A DNA stretch of 64,000 bases. Origin: Nocardia terrae. Lineage in GTDB: Bacteria; Actinomycetota; Actinomycetes; Mycobacteriales; Mycobacteriaceae. Shown here piece after piece: positions 17,137-25,700 of this stretch. The stretch's first letter is position 1. Every line of letters begins with the position of its first letter. The notes beneath the pieces are model-generated. The model was not told the origin of the DNA, searched no databases, and worked only from the letters and a program-made list of their open reading frames with translations. The DNA lies in NCBI RefSeq assembly GCF_009760405.1, contig NZ_WRPP01000006.1:496001-560000 (forward strand), in the 5' to 3' direction. Made by a program: the position numbers and the translations under genes.

Positions 17137-17231
17137 CACGACCGACCCCGATCATGCCGCGCCGTCACCCGATTGCGCGGCCCGAGAACGAAAGTCGTCC
17201 CGAACCGCGACTGCGGCGAGTGGCCCTATGA
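17133..17231 (+). CDS. Putative 32-residue basic peptide in the VWA cassette
   Basis: Starts at a GTG that overlaps the VWA stop (GTGA) with an AAGGAG site 8 bases before it. It ends in an ATGA overlap with the next ORF. The peptide is Arg/Pro-rich (TPIMPRRHPIARPENES) with no recognisable family. The exact double overlap and good ribosome-binding site argue that it is translated, at least as a coupling element. Confidence 0.5.
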   Translation: MTRPTPIMPRRHPIARPENESRPEPRLRRVAL

Positions 17232-17473
17232 CCCGTCTCGACATCACAGGCGATGCCGGTCGTCATGGCTCGGATGGGCCGTGGCTGATCGCGGCGGGTG
17301 GCAGACCCGTGCCGTCCGTACCGGCCGCTGCGCCGGAAACCCCTGCGAGCCCGGGCACATCGCCCGGACGCGGTGTCCGGATGCTCGACCTGCTCGAGGC
17401 GGTCGTTCATCTCGGCGGGCCGCTCTGGTTCGAGCGCCCTCTGATCACCCAACTCAGCGTGTTGCGCGGATAG
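17228..17473 (+). CDS. Unknown 81-residue protein in the VWA cassette
   Basis: Begins MTRLDITGDAGRHGSDGPW, with a Pro/Ala/Thr-rich middle and a more hydrophobic end (VRMLDLLEAVVHLGGPLWF). Codon third positions are GC-rich as in real genes here. Its first codons resemble those of the ARPP-1-like gene (MTRLDTL), which may be an old partial duplication. It is coupled to the upstream peptide by ATGA. No function can be given. Confidence 0.5.
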   Translation: MTRLDITGDAGRHGSDGPWLIAAGGRPVPSVPAAAPETPASPGTSPGRGVRMLDLLEAVVHLGGPLWFERPLITQLSVLRG

Positions 17474-17546
17474 GCGAACTCTCGTTTCAAGACGTCCGCC
17501 GCGCTCGACGCGGACCTCGGTCCAGCGACCGATCAAGGAGCACATC

Positions 17547-18494
17547 ATGACTCGTCTCGACACTCTCGTCCGCGCACCGGTCGACCTGGCCGGCTACCGG
17601 CTGGGCGCACCGCAGGTCGCGGGTGCGCTCACCATGGTTCCGATCCACGGTCCCGAGCGGCCCGGCATCGTGCCGCCGCGCTCCGGGCTGAAGCTGAATC
17701 GCGTGGTGGGATACGGCAGTGTGGAGCTGCACAATGGCGCGCCCTCCGGGGTCGCCATCGTGCCGCTGCACATCGGCTACATCCAGGAGGGTGCGCAGAA
17801 TCACGCGCTGTGCTCGGCCGCGCTGCTCGGTGCGGGGGAGACGCGGGTGTTCGAGGACGCCTGCTGCGTGCAGGCCGCCCAGGGCGGCTACCTGCAGGGG
17901 CGGGACCAGTGGTTCTTCGTGCTGCCGGTGGAGCTGCGCGCCAAGGCTCTGGCCCTGCGTGGCCAGCCGGGGTATTCCAAGCTGTGGCAGGACATCTCGG
18001 CGGTGAACAGCGGCTACGGCCTGCCCGCCCGCGGCCACCTCGAGCAGATCCTCACCCGCAAGCGCGCGGTCCTCACCCAGTTCCGCAGCCGCCTGGAACT
18101 GCTCCCGGCACAGCTGGGCGCCCTGTTCTTCGTCGGCCGGAAGTTCGCGGGCCTCGAAATCGCCCCCGACCCGCGCTACTTCGCCGAAATGTGGATGCCC
18201 CTGGTGTGTTTCGCCTACGGCGTCGCCGCCTGGCAGTCCGAGCCCCCGCGCTCGGACCCCGAGCCGTTCGCCGCGACCGACCTCGCCGGTCTGCGATCCG
18301 AACTGACCCGAAGCCGCGACCACCACACCGAGGACCTGGCGTCCTGGATGCCCACCGACACCGAGATGTACACCATCGAAGACGACCGCTACCTCGACCT
18401 GCGCCTGCAAACCCTCACCGGCACCCAGGTGGCGGGCCAAGTGGTCACCGAACACGACCGCCCGATCTACGCATCCCTCTTCGCGGTCCATTGA
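17547..18494 (+). CDS. ARPP-1-like domain protein
   Basis: A 315-residue soluble protein with an AAGGAG ribosome-binding site. The N-terminal half has the order seen in ARPP-1 (ADP-ribosylglycohydrolase and rhodanese-phosphatase-associated) proteins: a short TMVPIHGP strand, VVGYGSVELHNGAPSGVAIV, GYIQEGAQNHALCSAALLG, then FEDACCVQAAQGGYLQGR. The C-terminal half is helical (LEQILTRKRAVLTQFRSRLE) and ends in an acidic, Asp-rich segment. Assignment rests on pattern memory, not a search. It closes the VWA cassette; related proteins occur in predicted biological-conflict or nucleotide-stress loci. Confidence 0.55.
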   Translation: MTRLDTLVRAPVDLAGYRLGAPQVAGALTMVPIHGPERPGIVPPRSGLKLNRVVGYGSVELHNGAPSGVAIVPLHIGYIQEGAQNHALCSAALLGAGETRVFEDACCVQAAQGGYLQGRDQWFFVLPVELRAKALALRGQPGYSKLWQDISAVNSGYGLPARGHLEQILTRKRAVLTQFRSRLELLPAQLGALFFVGRKFAGLEIAPDPRYFAEMWMPLVCFAYGVAAWQSEPPRSDPEPFAATDLAGLRSELTRSRDHHTEDLASWMPTDTEMYTIEDDRYLDLRLQTLTGTQVAGQVVTEHDRPIYASLFAVH

Positions 18495-18524
18495 ACGCCT
18501 TGCACAACAACTGAATATCGAATC

Positions 18525-18645
18525 GAATAGTGAGCACGGGAACTGAGCCGGGCACGGCGGGATCCACCTTGATCCCAAATCAAGCAGAATCGCCCTGAAG
18601 CGAAAAACGCCCCGCCATCGCGTCGGCCGCCTGTCCCGTTCTTAC
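18525..18645. repeat. Structured repeat, copy A
   Basis: About 120 bases between two convergent genes. The first 46 bases are 87 percent identical to copy B at 20108, and the last 35 are also closely similar. It folds as nested stems: CACGGGA with TCCCGT, GGCGGG with CCCGCC, and an apical hairpin CTTGAT-CCCAA-ATCAAG. See copy B for the covarying base pair. Confidence 0.7.
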
Positions 18646-19550
18646 TCTCCGATTTTCGTGAGCAATTCGGTGGCGTCGGCGAGCGAGGCTTTGTCCCATG
18701 CGCCGGGCGGCGTCACGAGGGCATGATCGATGCCGAGTTCGGCGAGTGCCCGCAGGTGGTCCGCGACGGGTTCGATGCCGTTGCTGAAATCGACCGTGGT
18801 GACCACTGTCTTCTCGATCTCGGCCGGGTCTCGCCCGAGGTCCTCGCAATGACCGCGCAGCACCTCGAGCTTGTGGGTGAGGTTGTCCGCGAAACCGCTG
18901 CCCGGTAGATCGAAGAGGTTGCAGGCGTCGGCGTATCGGGCGACGAGGCGGAGGGTTTTCTTTTCGCCGCTGCCGCCGATCAGGATCGGGGGATGGGGGC
19001 GGCGGACCGAGTTCGGCGAGTTCAACGGCCGGGACAGGTTGTAATGCTTGCCGTGGAAGGGGGTTTCGTCGCCGGACCACATCTGGTGGGCGATCTGCAG
19101 GGTTTCCTCCAGGAGCTGGAAGCGTTCGGCGAGGCGGGGGAAGGGGATGCCCAGGCCCTCCGCCTCGAAGGTGGTTTCGGGTCCCATCTGCGGCGGGTCG
19201 AAGGGGGCGCCGGCGCCGATGCCGAAATACATGCGGCCGCCGCTGAGGACGTCGAGTGTGGTGACGGTCTTGATCAGTACGCCGGGGTGACGGTAGGAGA
19301 CCGAGCCGACGAGTGCGCCGAGCATGATCCTGTTCGTGATGCCAGCCAGGAAGCCCAGGGTCGAATATGCCTCGGGCATGGGGGATTCCGTGGGAGCGCC
19401 CGAAATCCTGATCTGGAAGAAGTGATCCATCACCCACAGGCTGTGGAAGCCGGCGGTGTCGGCCGTGCGGGCGATGTCCTCGATGGTGGGTCCGAGCTGG
19501 TCCGCGGGGATGGGCCAGGAGAAGTTGGTGAGTCCGATTCCGATCTTCAT
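18642..19550 (-). CDS. LLM-class F420- or FMN-dependent oxidoreductase
   Basis: A 302-residue TIM-barrel flavin/F420 enzyme of the luciferase-like superfamily: MKIGIGLTNFSWP, HSLWVMDHFFQI, TLDVLSGGRMYFGIGAGA and PPILIGGSGEKKTLRLVARYAD are the usual landmarks. In this group the many single-domain members mostly use F420; the choice here is inference. It is divergent from a MarR gene, with a 39-base inverted repeat between them that almost certainly carries the MarR operator. The substrate is unknown. Confidence 0.82.
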   Translation of the reverse strand: MKIGIGLTNFSWPIPADQLGPTIEDIARTADTAGFHSLWVMDHFFQIRISGAPTESPMPEAYSTLGFLAGITNRIMLGALVGSVSYRHPGVLIKTVTTLDVLSGGRMYFGIGAGAPFDPPQMGPETTFEAEGLGIPFPRLAERFQLLEETLQIAHQMWSGDETPFHGKHYNLSRPLNSPNSVRRPHPPILIGGSGEKKTLRLVARYADACNLFDLPGSGFADNLTHKLEVLRGHCEDLGRDPAEIEKTVVTTVDFSNGIEPVADHLRALAELGIDHALVTPPGAWDKASLADATELLTKIGE

Positions 19551-19567
19551 CGGTGCCTCCGAAAAGT

Positions 19568-19606
19568 CGTTAGCTGCGCAACGATCGTATCGTTGCGCAG
19601 CTAACG
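19568..19606. promoter_or_regulatory. 39-bp perfect inverted repeat, MarR operator candidate
   Basis: CGTTAGCTGCGCAACGAT (19568-19585), a 3-base centre, and its exact reverse complement (19589-19606). Each arm also contains the imperfect half-site TTAGCTGCGCAA. It sits between the LLM and MarR starts. Confidence 0.75.
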
Positions 19607-19634
19607 ATTGTCAACCCCTTACGCTGTTCTCGTT

Positions 19635-20069
19635 ATGTCCAATCCTGCCGACCACGACTTCCAGACCGCCTTCTGGGCGGCCAAGCACGCCCTCGCCGCC
19701 GCGAACGCCGCCGCCTTCGCCCGCCACGGCATTCACGAGGGCCAGCAGTTCGTGCTGCGCCAGCTCTGGACCGAGGACGGCCTCACCCCGGGCGAGATCT
19801 CCCGCCGGCTGGGCCTGGCCACCTCGACGATCACCCGCGCCGCCACCCGGATGGAGGCCGCCGGTGTGGTCCGCCGCGAACCCCACCCCACCGACCGCCG
19901 CCTGGTCCGCCTGCGCCTGACCGACCGCGGCCGGGCCCTCGAGGAACTCGTCGAGGCCGACACGGCCGCCATCGCCGAGCGTGCCCTCTCGACCGTGCCA
20001 CCCGAGGAGCGCGCCTCCTTCGTCCGTGTTTTGCGTGAAGTGAAGCGGAATCTCGACGCAGGCCAGTAG
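19635..20069 (+). CDS. MarR-family transcriptional regulator
   Basis: A 144-residue winged-helix repressor. Residues 50-100 hold the DNA-binding unit: TPGEISRRLGLATSTITRAA (recognition helix) and the wing VRREPHPTDRRLVRLRLTDRG with the conserved DRR. The start is ATG 19635. It faces the LLM oxidoreductase gene across a perfect inverted repeat and is expected to repress both genes, being released by an aromatic or phenolic ligand as is usual in the family. Confidence 0.88.
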   Translation: MSNPADHDFQTAFWAAKHALAAANAAAFARHGIHEGQQFVLRQLWTEDGLTPGEISRRLGLATSTITRAATRMEAAGVVRREPHPTDRRLVRLRLTDRGRALEELVEADTAAIAERALSTVPPEERASFVRVLREVKRNLDAGQ

Positions 20070-20107
20070 CCGGGTAAATCGGTTGCGCGACAACGGGGTA
20101 GGGGATT

Positions 20108-20236
20108 GAATGGTGAGTACGGGAACTGGGTCGGGCTCGGCGGGATTCACCTTCATTCCAGATGAATTGCTGAATCGTCCACCATTTTCGGGCGAGGATT
20201 GACCCGCCATCGCGCCGGCCACCTGTCCCGTACCTA
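20108..20236. repeat. Structured repeat, copy B
   Basis: Second copy of the element at 18525, again between convergent genes. The outer stem GTACGGGA/TCCCGTAC is perfect here. The apical hairpin is TTCAT-TCCAG-ATGAA where copy A has TTGAT-CCCAA-ATCAA: a G-C pair has become C-G with pairing kept. The middle is about 10 bases longer than in copy A. Confidence 0.7.
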
Positions 20237-22306
20237 CGTCGGAATGCCCGGTGAGACGAGCTCTCGCCGGGCATTCTCCTTTTCCGACGGGCGGCGAGGC
20301 CACCACAGGCGGTCGCCCAGATCCCTCGCCAGTGCCGGGACCAGGATCGTGCGGACCACGAAGGTGTCCAGGAGAACGCCGAACGCCACGGTGAAACCGA
20401 TTTCCGCGGCGAAAACCAGCGGGAGCGTGAGCAGGGCGGCGAAGGTCCCGGCCAGAACCACGCCGGCGGCGGTGATCGTGCCGCTGGTGGCGCGGGTGGC
20501 GATCAGGGTGGCGGTGGGGGTGTCATGATGCGCGGACTCCTCTCGGATGCGGGCCATCAGGAAGATGGAATAGTCGATGCCCAGGCTGACCAGGAAGACG
20601 AAGGCCCACAACGGGAATGCCGCGTCCGCACCGGCGAAGCCGAAGATCTTGTCGAAGACGAACGCGCTGACGCCGAGCGCCGCGGCCAGCGAGAGCACGA
20701 CCGTCACCAGAACCAGCGCCGGTGCGACCAATGCTCGCAGCAAGGCCGCCATGATGAGGAACACGACCGACAACACCAGCGGCACAACAAGATTGCGGTC
20801 GTGGCGCGAGGAGTGCAGGGTGTCCGCCGCCACCGCGCTGCTGCCGCCGACCATGGCGCCGGGCACCGCGTGGACGGCCGTGCGGAGCCGCTCCACCGTC
20901 GCGAACGCCGCATCGCTGCCGGTGACATCGGCCGACGTGGCCTCCAGATAGGCCAGGCCACCGGATTGCACCGGCGTCGAAACCGACACCACGCCCGGCA
21001 CTGCCGCGGCGAGCGCCCGCAGGTGATCGGACTCGGCGGCCGGTCCGACGATCTGCAGAGGGTCACCGGAACCACCCGGGAAGTGCCGCAGCAGTACCTG
21101 CTCGCCGACCACCGCGTCCGGCCGGGTTCGGAACGTGTCCTGCGCCTGCAAGCCGGACGCGTGCAGGCCGAACAACCCCAGCCCGAGCACCGCCAGGGCA
21201 GCCGCGGTGACCTGCCACACCCGGCGCGGACGGGAAGCCGTCAGGCGTTCGAGGATGCGACCCCACCGCCCACCGCGCGGTTCGGCATCGCCGAAAGACG
21301 GTGCGGCGGGCCAGAATATCCAGCGGCCGCACAGCACCAGCAGCGCCGGATACAGCGTGGTGAGCACGGCGAAGCTGATGATCACGCCGGTCGCCATGAC
21401 CGGCCCCAGGCTCTTGGTCGAGTTCAGGTCGGCGACCACCAGGCACAGCAGGCTCAGCGCGACCGTGATCGCGCTGGCGGCGATGGTCGGTCCGGCCCGG
21501 CGGATCGCGGTGGCCATCGACTCGTACCGGTCCTCCCGGCGACGCAACTCCTCCCGATAGCGGGCGGTCAGCAAGAGCGCGTAGTCGGTGCCCGCGCCGA
21601 AAACCAGGACGGTGAGCAGGAATTCGGTGTCGCTGTTCACGGTCAGTCCCGCATGCGCGGCCAGCAGATAGATCAGGCCCTGCGCCACCGTCAGCGCCAC
21701 GCCCACGCACAGCAACGGCAACAGCCACAGCACCGGACTGCGGTAGGTGACCAGCAGAATCACCACGACGATCGCGATGGTCACGTACAGCAGCGTCGAA
21801 TTCACCCCCGAGAACGCATCGGCCGAATCCGCGCCGTAGCCCCCCGGTCCGGTGACGTGCACGCTCATCCCCGAGTCGGCGGCGATCGCGCGCACCGCCT
21901 TCACCGGCGACAGCGTGTCCAGGATTCCCTTGGCCCCCACGGTGATCGGCACGACCACCTGGATCGCCTTGCCGTCCTCGGACACGATCGGTCCCTCGAC
22001 CGTGCCGTGGACCGCCGGCAGCGCGGTGAACCGGCCGACATCACCGGCTACCCGGGCGCGATCGGCCGCGTCCAGCACCGCGCCGCCCCGGTCGTACACG
22101 ACCACCGCCGGATACACATCCGTGCCGGTGAACTTCCCGGCCAACTCCGAAACCTTCGTCGACTCGGCGCTTTTCGGCAGCCACGTGGTCGCGTCGTTCT
22201 TCTGGGCCGAACCCAGCTTGCCCGCCAGCCCCGCGGTGGCGACGACGGCCACCACCCAGCAGGCGATGACGACCCACCCGATTCGCCGTGACAGTCTGAT
22301 ACGCAC
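20234..22306 (-). CDS. MMPL-family (RND superfamily) membrane transporter
   Basis: A 690-residue integral membrane protein with two repeats, each one helix, a large extracytoplasmic domain and five helices. It begins with the helix IGWVVIACWVVAVVATAGLAG. The porter signatures GAGTDYALLLTARYREEL in helix 4 region and LGIDYSIFLMARIREE in helix 10 region carry the Asp-Tyr pair that drives proton transport. MMPL proteins export lipids or small molecules in mycolata. GTG start at 22306, two bases after the upstream SnoaL-like gene, so both are one operon, probably controlled by the neighbouring AfsR-type regulator. Confidence 0.88.
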   Translation of the reverse strand: MRIRLSRRIGWVVIACWVVAVVATAGLAGKLGSAQKNDATTWLPKSAESTKVSELAGKFTGTDVYPAVVVYDRGGAVLDAADRARVAGDVGRFTALPAVHGTVEGPIVSEDGKAIQVVVPITVGAKGILDTLSPVKAVRAIAADSGMSVHVTGPGGYGADSADAFSGVNSTLLYVTIAIVVVILLVTYRSPVLWLLPLLCVGVALTVAQGLIYLLAAHAGLTVNSDTEFLLTVLVFGAGTDYALLLTARYREELRRREDRYESMATAIRRAGPTIAASAITVALSLLCLVVADLNSTKSLGPVMATGVIISFAVLTTLYPALLVLCGRWIFWPAAPSFGDAEPRGGRWGRILERLTASRPRRVWQVTAAALAVLGLGLFGLHASGLQAQDTFRTRPDAVVGEQVLLRHFPGGSGDPLQIVGPAAESDHLRALAAAVPGVVSVSTPVQSGGLAYLEATSADVTGSDAAFATVERLRTAVHAVPGAMVGGSSAVAADTLHSSRHDRNLVVPLVLSVVFLIMAALLRALVAPALVLVTVVLSLAAALGVSAFVFDKIFGFAGADAAFPLWAFVFLVSLGIDYSIFLMARIREESAHHDTPTATLIATRATSGTITAAGVVLAGTFAALLTLPLVFAAEIGFTVAFGVLLDTFVVRTILVPALARDLGDRLWWPRRPSEKENARRELVSPGIPT

Positions 22307-22308
22307 GG

Positions 22309-22689
22309 CTATTCGCCCTCGACCGGGACGGAACGGGTGAGCTGATCGACCTCCGCGATCCGGCCGTCGGCGGCCAGCCGCCCGATCATGCAGATCTCGG
22401 TCGCGGTCGGGCCGGTCGTGCGCAGTGTGGCATAGAGCGTGTAGTGCGCGGCGAAGGTGTCGTTCGAGAGCAATGCCCGATGCACCTCGACGCGAACGGA
22501 TTCCGCGTTCTTGCGCGCCGGACGCGCATGGGCCACCAGGGCGCGTCGATCGAAGCGGTACCCGTCATTGCGGAAGTCGATATCGGGGGTGAACCAGCGG
22601 TCGACGAGCACACCCGGCTCGTCGTCGCCGAAGGCCATCTGATGGGGATAGACGGTCAGATACTCGTGCAGATCGGATTCGTTTCGCAT
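22309..22689 (-). CDS. SnoaL/NTF2-like small protein, leaderless start
   Basis: A 126-residue protein with the cone-shaped NTF2-like pattern: an N-terminal helix (DLHEYLTVYPHQMAF), DRWFTPDIDFRNDGY, then long strands (ESVRVEVHRALLSNDTFAAHY). ATG 22689 is preferred: a -10-like CAGTGT ends six bases upstream, so transcription would begin at the A of ATG. An in-frame GTG at 22716 lies inside the repeat operator. Role unknown; it may bind or modify the MMPL substrate. Confidence 0.7.
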   Translation of the reverse strand: MRNESDLHEYLTVYPHQMAFGDDEPGVLVDRWFTPDIDFRNDGYRFDRRALVAHARPARKNAESVRVEVHRALLSNDTFAAHYTLYATLRTTGPTATEICMIGRLAADGRIAEVDQLTRSVPVEGE

Positions 22690-22695
22690 GGGCCC

Positions 22696-22749
22696 ACACT
22701 GCGGGCCCACGCTCACACCGAACTCACATCACGCTCATACGGCGGCTCA
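22696..22749 (-). promoter_or_regulatory. Candidate SARP/AfsR box with 11-bp direct repeats
   Basis: On the minus strand TGAG recurs with starts 12, 11 and 11 bases apart (plus-strand CTCA at 22746, 22734, 22723, 22712), followed 10-11 bases later by CAGTGT as -10. Heptamer repeats every 11 bases next to the -10 are how AfsR/SARP activators bind. The adjacent gene encodes such a regulator. Confidence 0.65.
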
Positions 22750-25700
22750 CACGCCCGGGCGCGGGGCGTTCTCCCGCACCGCCGACAGGCAGGTCTCGAT
22801 CGCGGCGATGGCCTCCGTCCGGCTCAGCGCCCGGCCCTGCTCGTAGGCCGCGACCGCCGCCCCGGCTCCGATCGCCGCGTCCAATTCCGTTCGGAGCGAC
22901 ACGATGTCGGGGTAGCGGGCATCGGGCGCACCGCGCAGGGCGTGACCCGCTCCCAGCACCCGCGCCGCCTCCGTCGCGAGCCCGGCCGCCAGGCAGGTCC
23001 GCGCCACCCCGACGCTGACCTCGGCGACCATCGGCGTGTCCCGGATCGCCACCGCGTTCGCCCACGCGTCGGCGCAGTGCGCGGCCGCGGCGGCGACCCG
23101 CCCTTCCCCAGCGCGCAGCAAACCCATCCGCAGCCCGAACATGGTGCGATAGGACCGATCGTCACCCAGGCCGCGGTTCAGCTCGTCCGCCGCGATCCGC
23201 AAGCATCGCGCCGACTCGGCCGCGTCGGCGTCGAACCGCGCGATATCCGCCGCCAGCAACCGCACCATCACCGTGTCCCCGGCCGACAACGGCCCGGCCA
23301 GCAGCGCCCCCAGCTCCGCCCGCGCGGTCTCCACCGCTCCGGAATGCAACCGCACCATGACCAGCCAAACCCGCAGCGCGACACCATCACCCAACTCCTC
23401 GACCGCTGTCAGCGCCGCCGCCATCGCCTCCGTAGCCCCGTCGAAATCCCCGAGTGTCGCCCGCGCGAACGCCAGAAACGTCAGGGCCGTCGAAAAACCC
23501 CACCGCTCCCCGGCCGCTTCGAAACACGCCGCGGCCGTCCGCAGATCCCCATCCATCTCGGCCACCCCGCTCGCATTGGCGTGCAGGAACGACCGCACCA
23601 GCCAGAACATCCCCCGCGTCCACGCATCCCCGTGCTCGAGCCACGATCCCACCACCTCGAGCCCGGCCCCGGTTCGTTCGTCAGCCAATTCGACCAGCGC
23701 CCAGGCCAACTCGGCAGCCCCATCCCCAGCCGGTCCCGCCGCGCCCGTGCCGCCGACCACGTTCCGGTCGAGGGAGCCGTCCTCCTGGCGGACGTTGTTC
23801 CCGGAATCGGTCGCCTCATCCCCGGTCGCATCGGTCGCGGCCAACGCGATGTCGCTCGCCGGAGGGTGACCCGCGCGCTCACGCGGGATCGTGTGCACGG
23901 CGCCGGAAACCGGTGCGTCAAATGCGCCGGTGAAATCGTCCTGTTCCGAGTGGGTTTCGAGAGTGGTCGAAGGGCGGGGGCGGTCGGCGCCTGTCCAGCG
24001 GTAGATGTCTTCGGTGGCGGCGGTGAGTTCGGTCGCTTGGGCCGCGAGCATGGAATGCAGGGCGAAGGCGGCCGCCAGCGGGGGATGGGGGTGGTCGGTC
24101 GGAAGGCCGAGGACCGGGCGGAGCAGGCGGACTGCGTCGGCATGAGCGCCGTGCAGGGCCCAATACATGCCGAGGGCGGAGCCCAGGCGGGCGGCGGTGT
24201 CGGCGTCGCCGGATTCGTATGAGAAGCGCAGGGCGGCAAGGAAGTTGTCGCGATCGGCGTCGAGGCGGCGCAGCCATGGGAGTTGGTCGCGCCCGCGCAG
24301 CTGCGGTAATGCCCGCTCGGCGAGATCGAGAAACCATGTGGCATGGGCGGCGCGGATGACGTCGAGTTCGCCTCGGTCCGTGAGCTTTTCGAGGCCGTAT
24401 TCGCGAATGGATTCGAGCATGCGGTAGCGCGGCGCGGGCGATCCGGGATCGGCGGGATCGACCGTGGCATCCTCCAGTAGCTGAAGCAGTGACTTGTCCA
24501 GGAGTGCTTCCAGCTCGTCGGCGGGCACGCCCAGCGCCTCGGCCGCGGGCTGGTCGAACGGTGCCGAGAAGACGCCCAGCCGGGCCAGCCCGGCACGCTC
24601 GTGCTCGGTGAGAAGCTCCCAGTCCCAATCCAAGACGGCGCGCAGGGCGCGATGGCGGGGGAGTGCGGTGCGGCTGCCGCCCGCGAGGACGGCGAATCGA
24701 TCGCCGAGCCGGGCGCGCAGCGTGGCCGCCGGCATGACGCGCAGCTTCGCGGCGGCGAGCTCCAATGCCAAGGGCAGACCGTCGAGGTGTCGGCAGATGA
24801 CGGCGATCGTCTCGAGGTCCGCCTCGGACATGGGGAGGTCGGCGCGGATGGCCAGCGCACGATCGAGGAACAGCCGCACCGCCGGATAGTCCGCGACATT
24901 CGAGGCAGCGGGCGGCGGAACCGGCAGCGGCGTTGTCTCCCACAGCGTTTCCCCGGTGATGCCGAGAGACTGGCGACTCGTGGCCAGAATGCGAAGCCCC
25001 GGCACCCGCCCGAGCAGATCCTGGGTGAAGCTCGCCACCCCGGCGATGAGGTGCTCGCAGTTGTCCAGTACCAGCAGTGTCGGGGCGGTCGGCAGGGCCT
25101 CCGCCAGCAGCCCGACCGGATCGATCCCCAGCGGCTCGTGGGTCCGCGACATCACCACGCCCAGCCCGGCCGCCACCGCCTGCGGCACATCCGACACATC
25201 GTCTACCGCCGCCAATTCCGCCACCCCGACCCCACCCGGAAACCGCCCGCTCACCTCCCCGGCGATGGCGACGGCCAGCCGAGTCTTCCCCGCCCCGCCC
25301 GGTCCCACCAACGTCACCAGCCGCGCCCGCTCCAGGCGCGCACCCACTTCGGCCCGTTCGCGCTCCCTCCCGACGAAACTCGTCAGCGGGGACCGCAGCC
25401 GCACCCTCGAATCCGGCGGCGGGGCGGGTGTCGCCGCGGTCGAACCGGGCTCGGCGCGCTGGAGTGGGGTCTCGCCGCGGAGGATATGGAGGTGCAGGTC
25501 GAGGAGTTCCCGGCCCGGGTCGGTGCCCAGTTCGGTAGCCAGGTGAGTGCGGTAGCGGTCGAAGGCCGTCAGCGCCTCGGCGGTGCGGTGGGCGTCGTGG
25601 AGGGCGCGAATGTGGAGCAGACGCAGGCGCTCCCGGAACGGACTGGCCGCGATCAGGTCCTCGAGTTCGGCGATCAGGAGCGAATCGTCCGGGCGGGCGG

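Noticed and set aside
20525..22291. A 588-codon open frame antisense to the MMPL gene
   Set aside because: His/Arg/Gln-rich out-of-frame composition and full overlap with a gene of known family.
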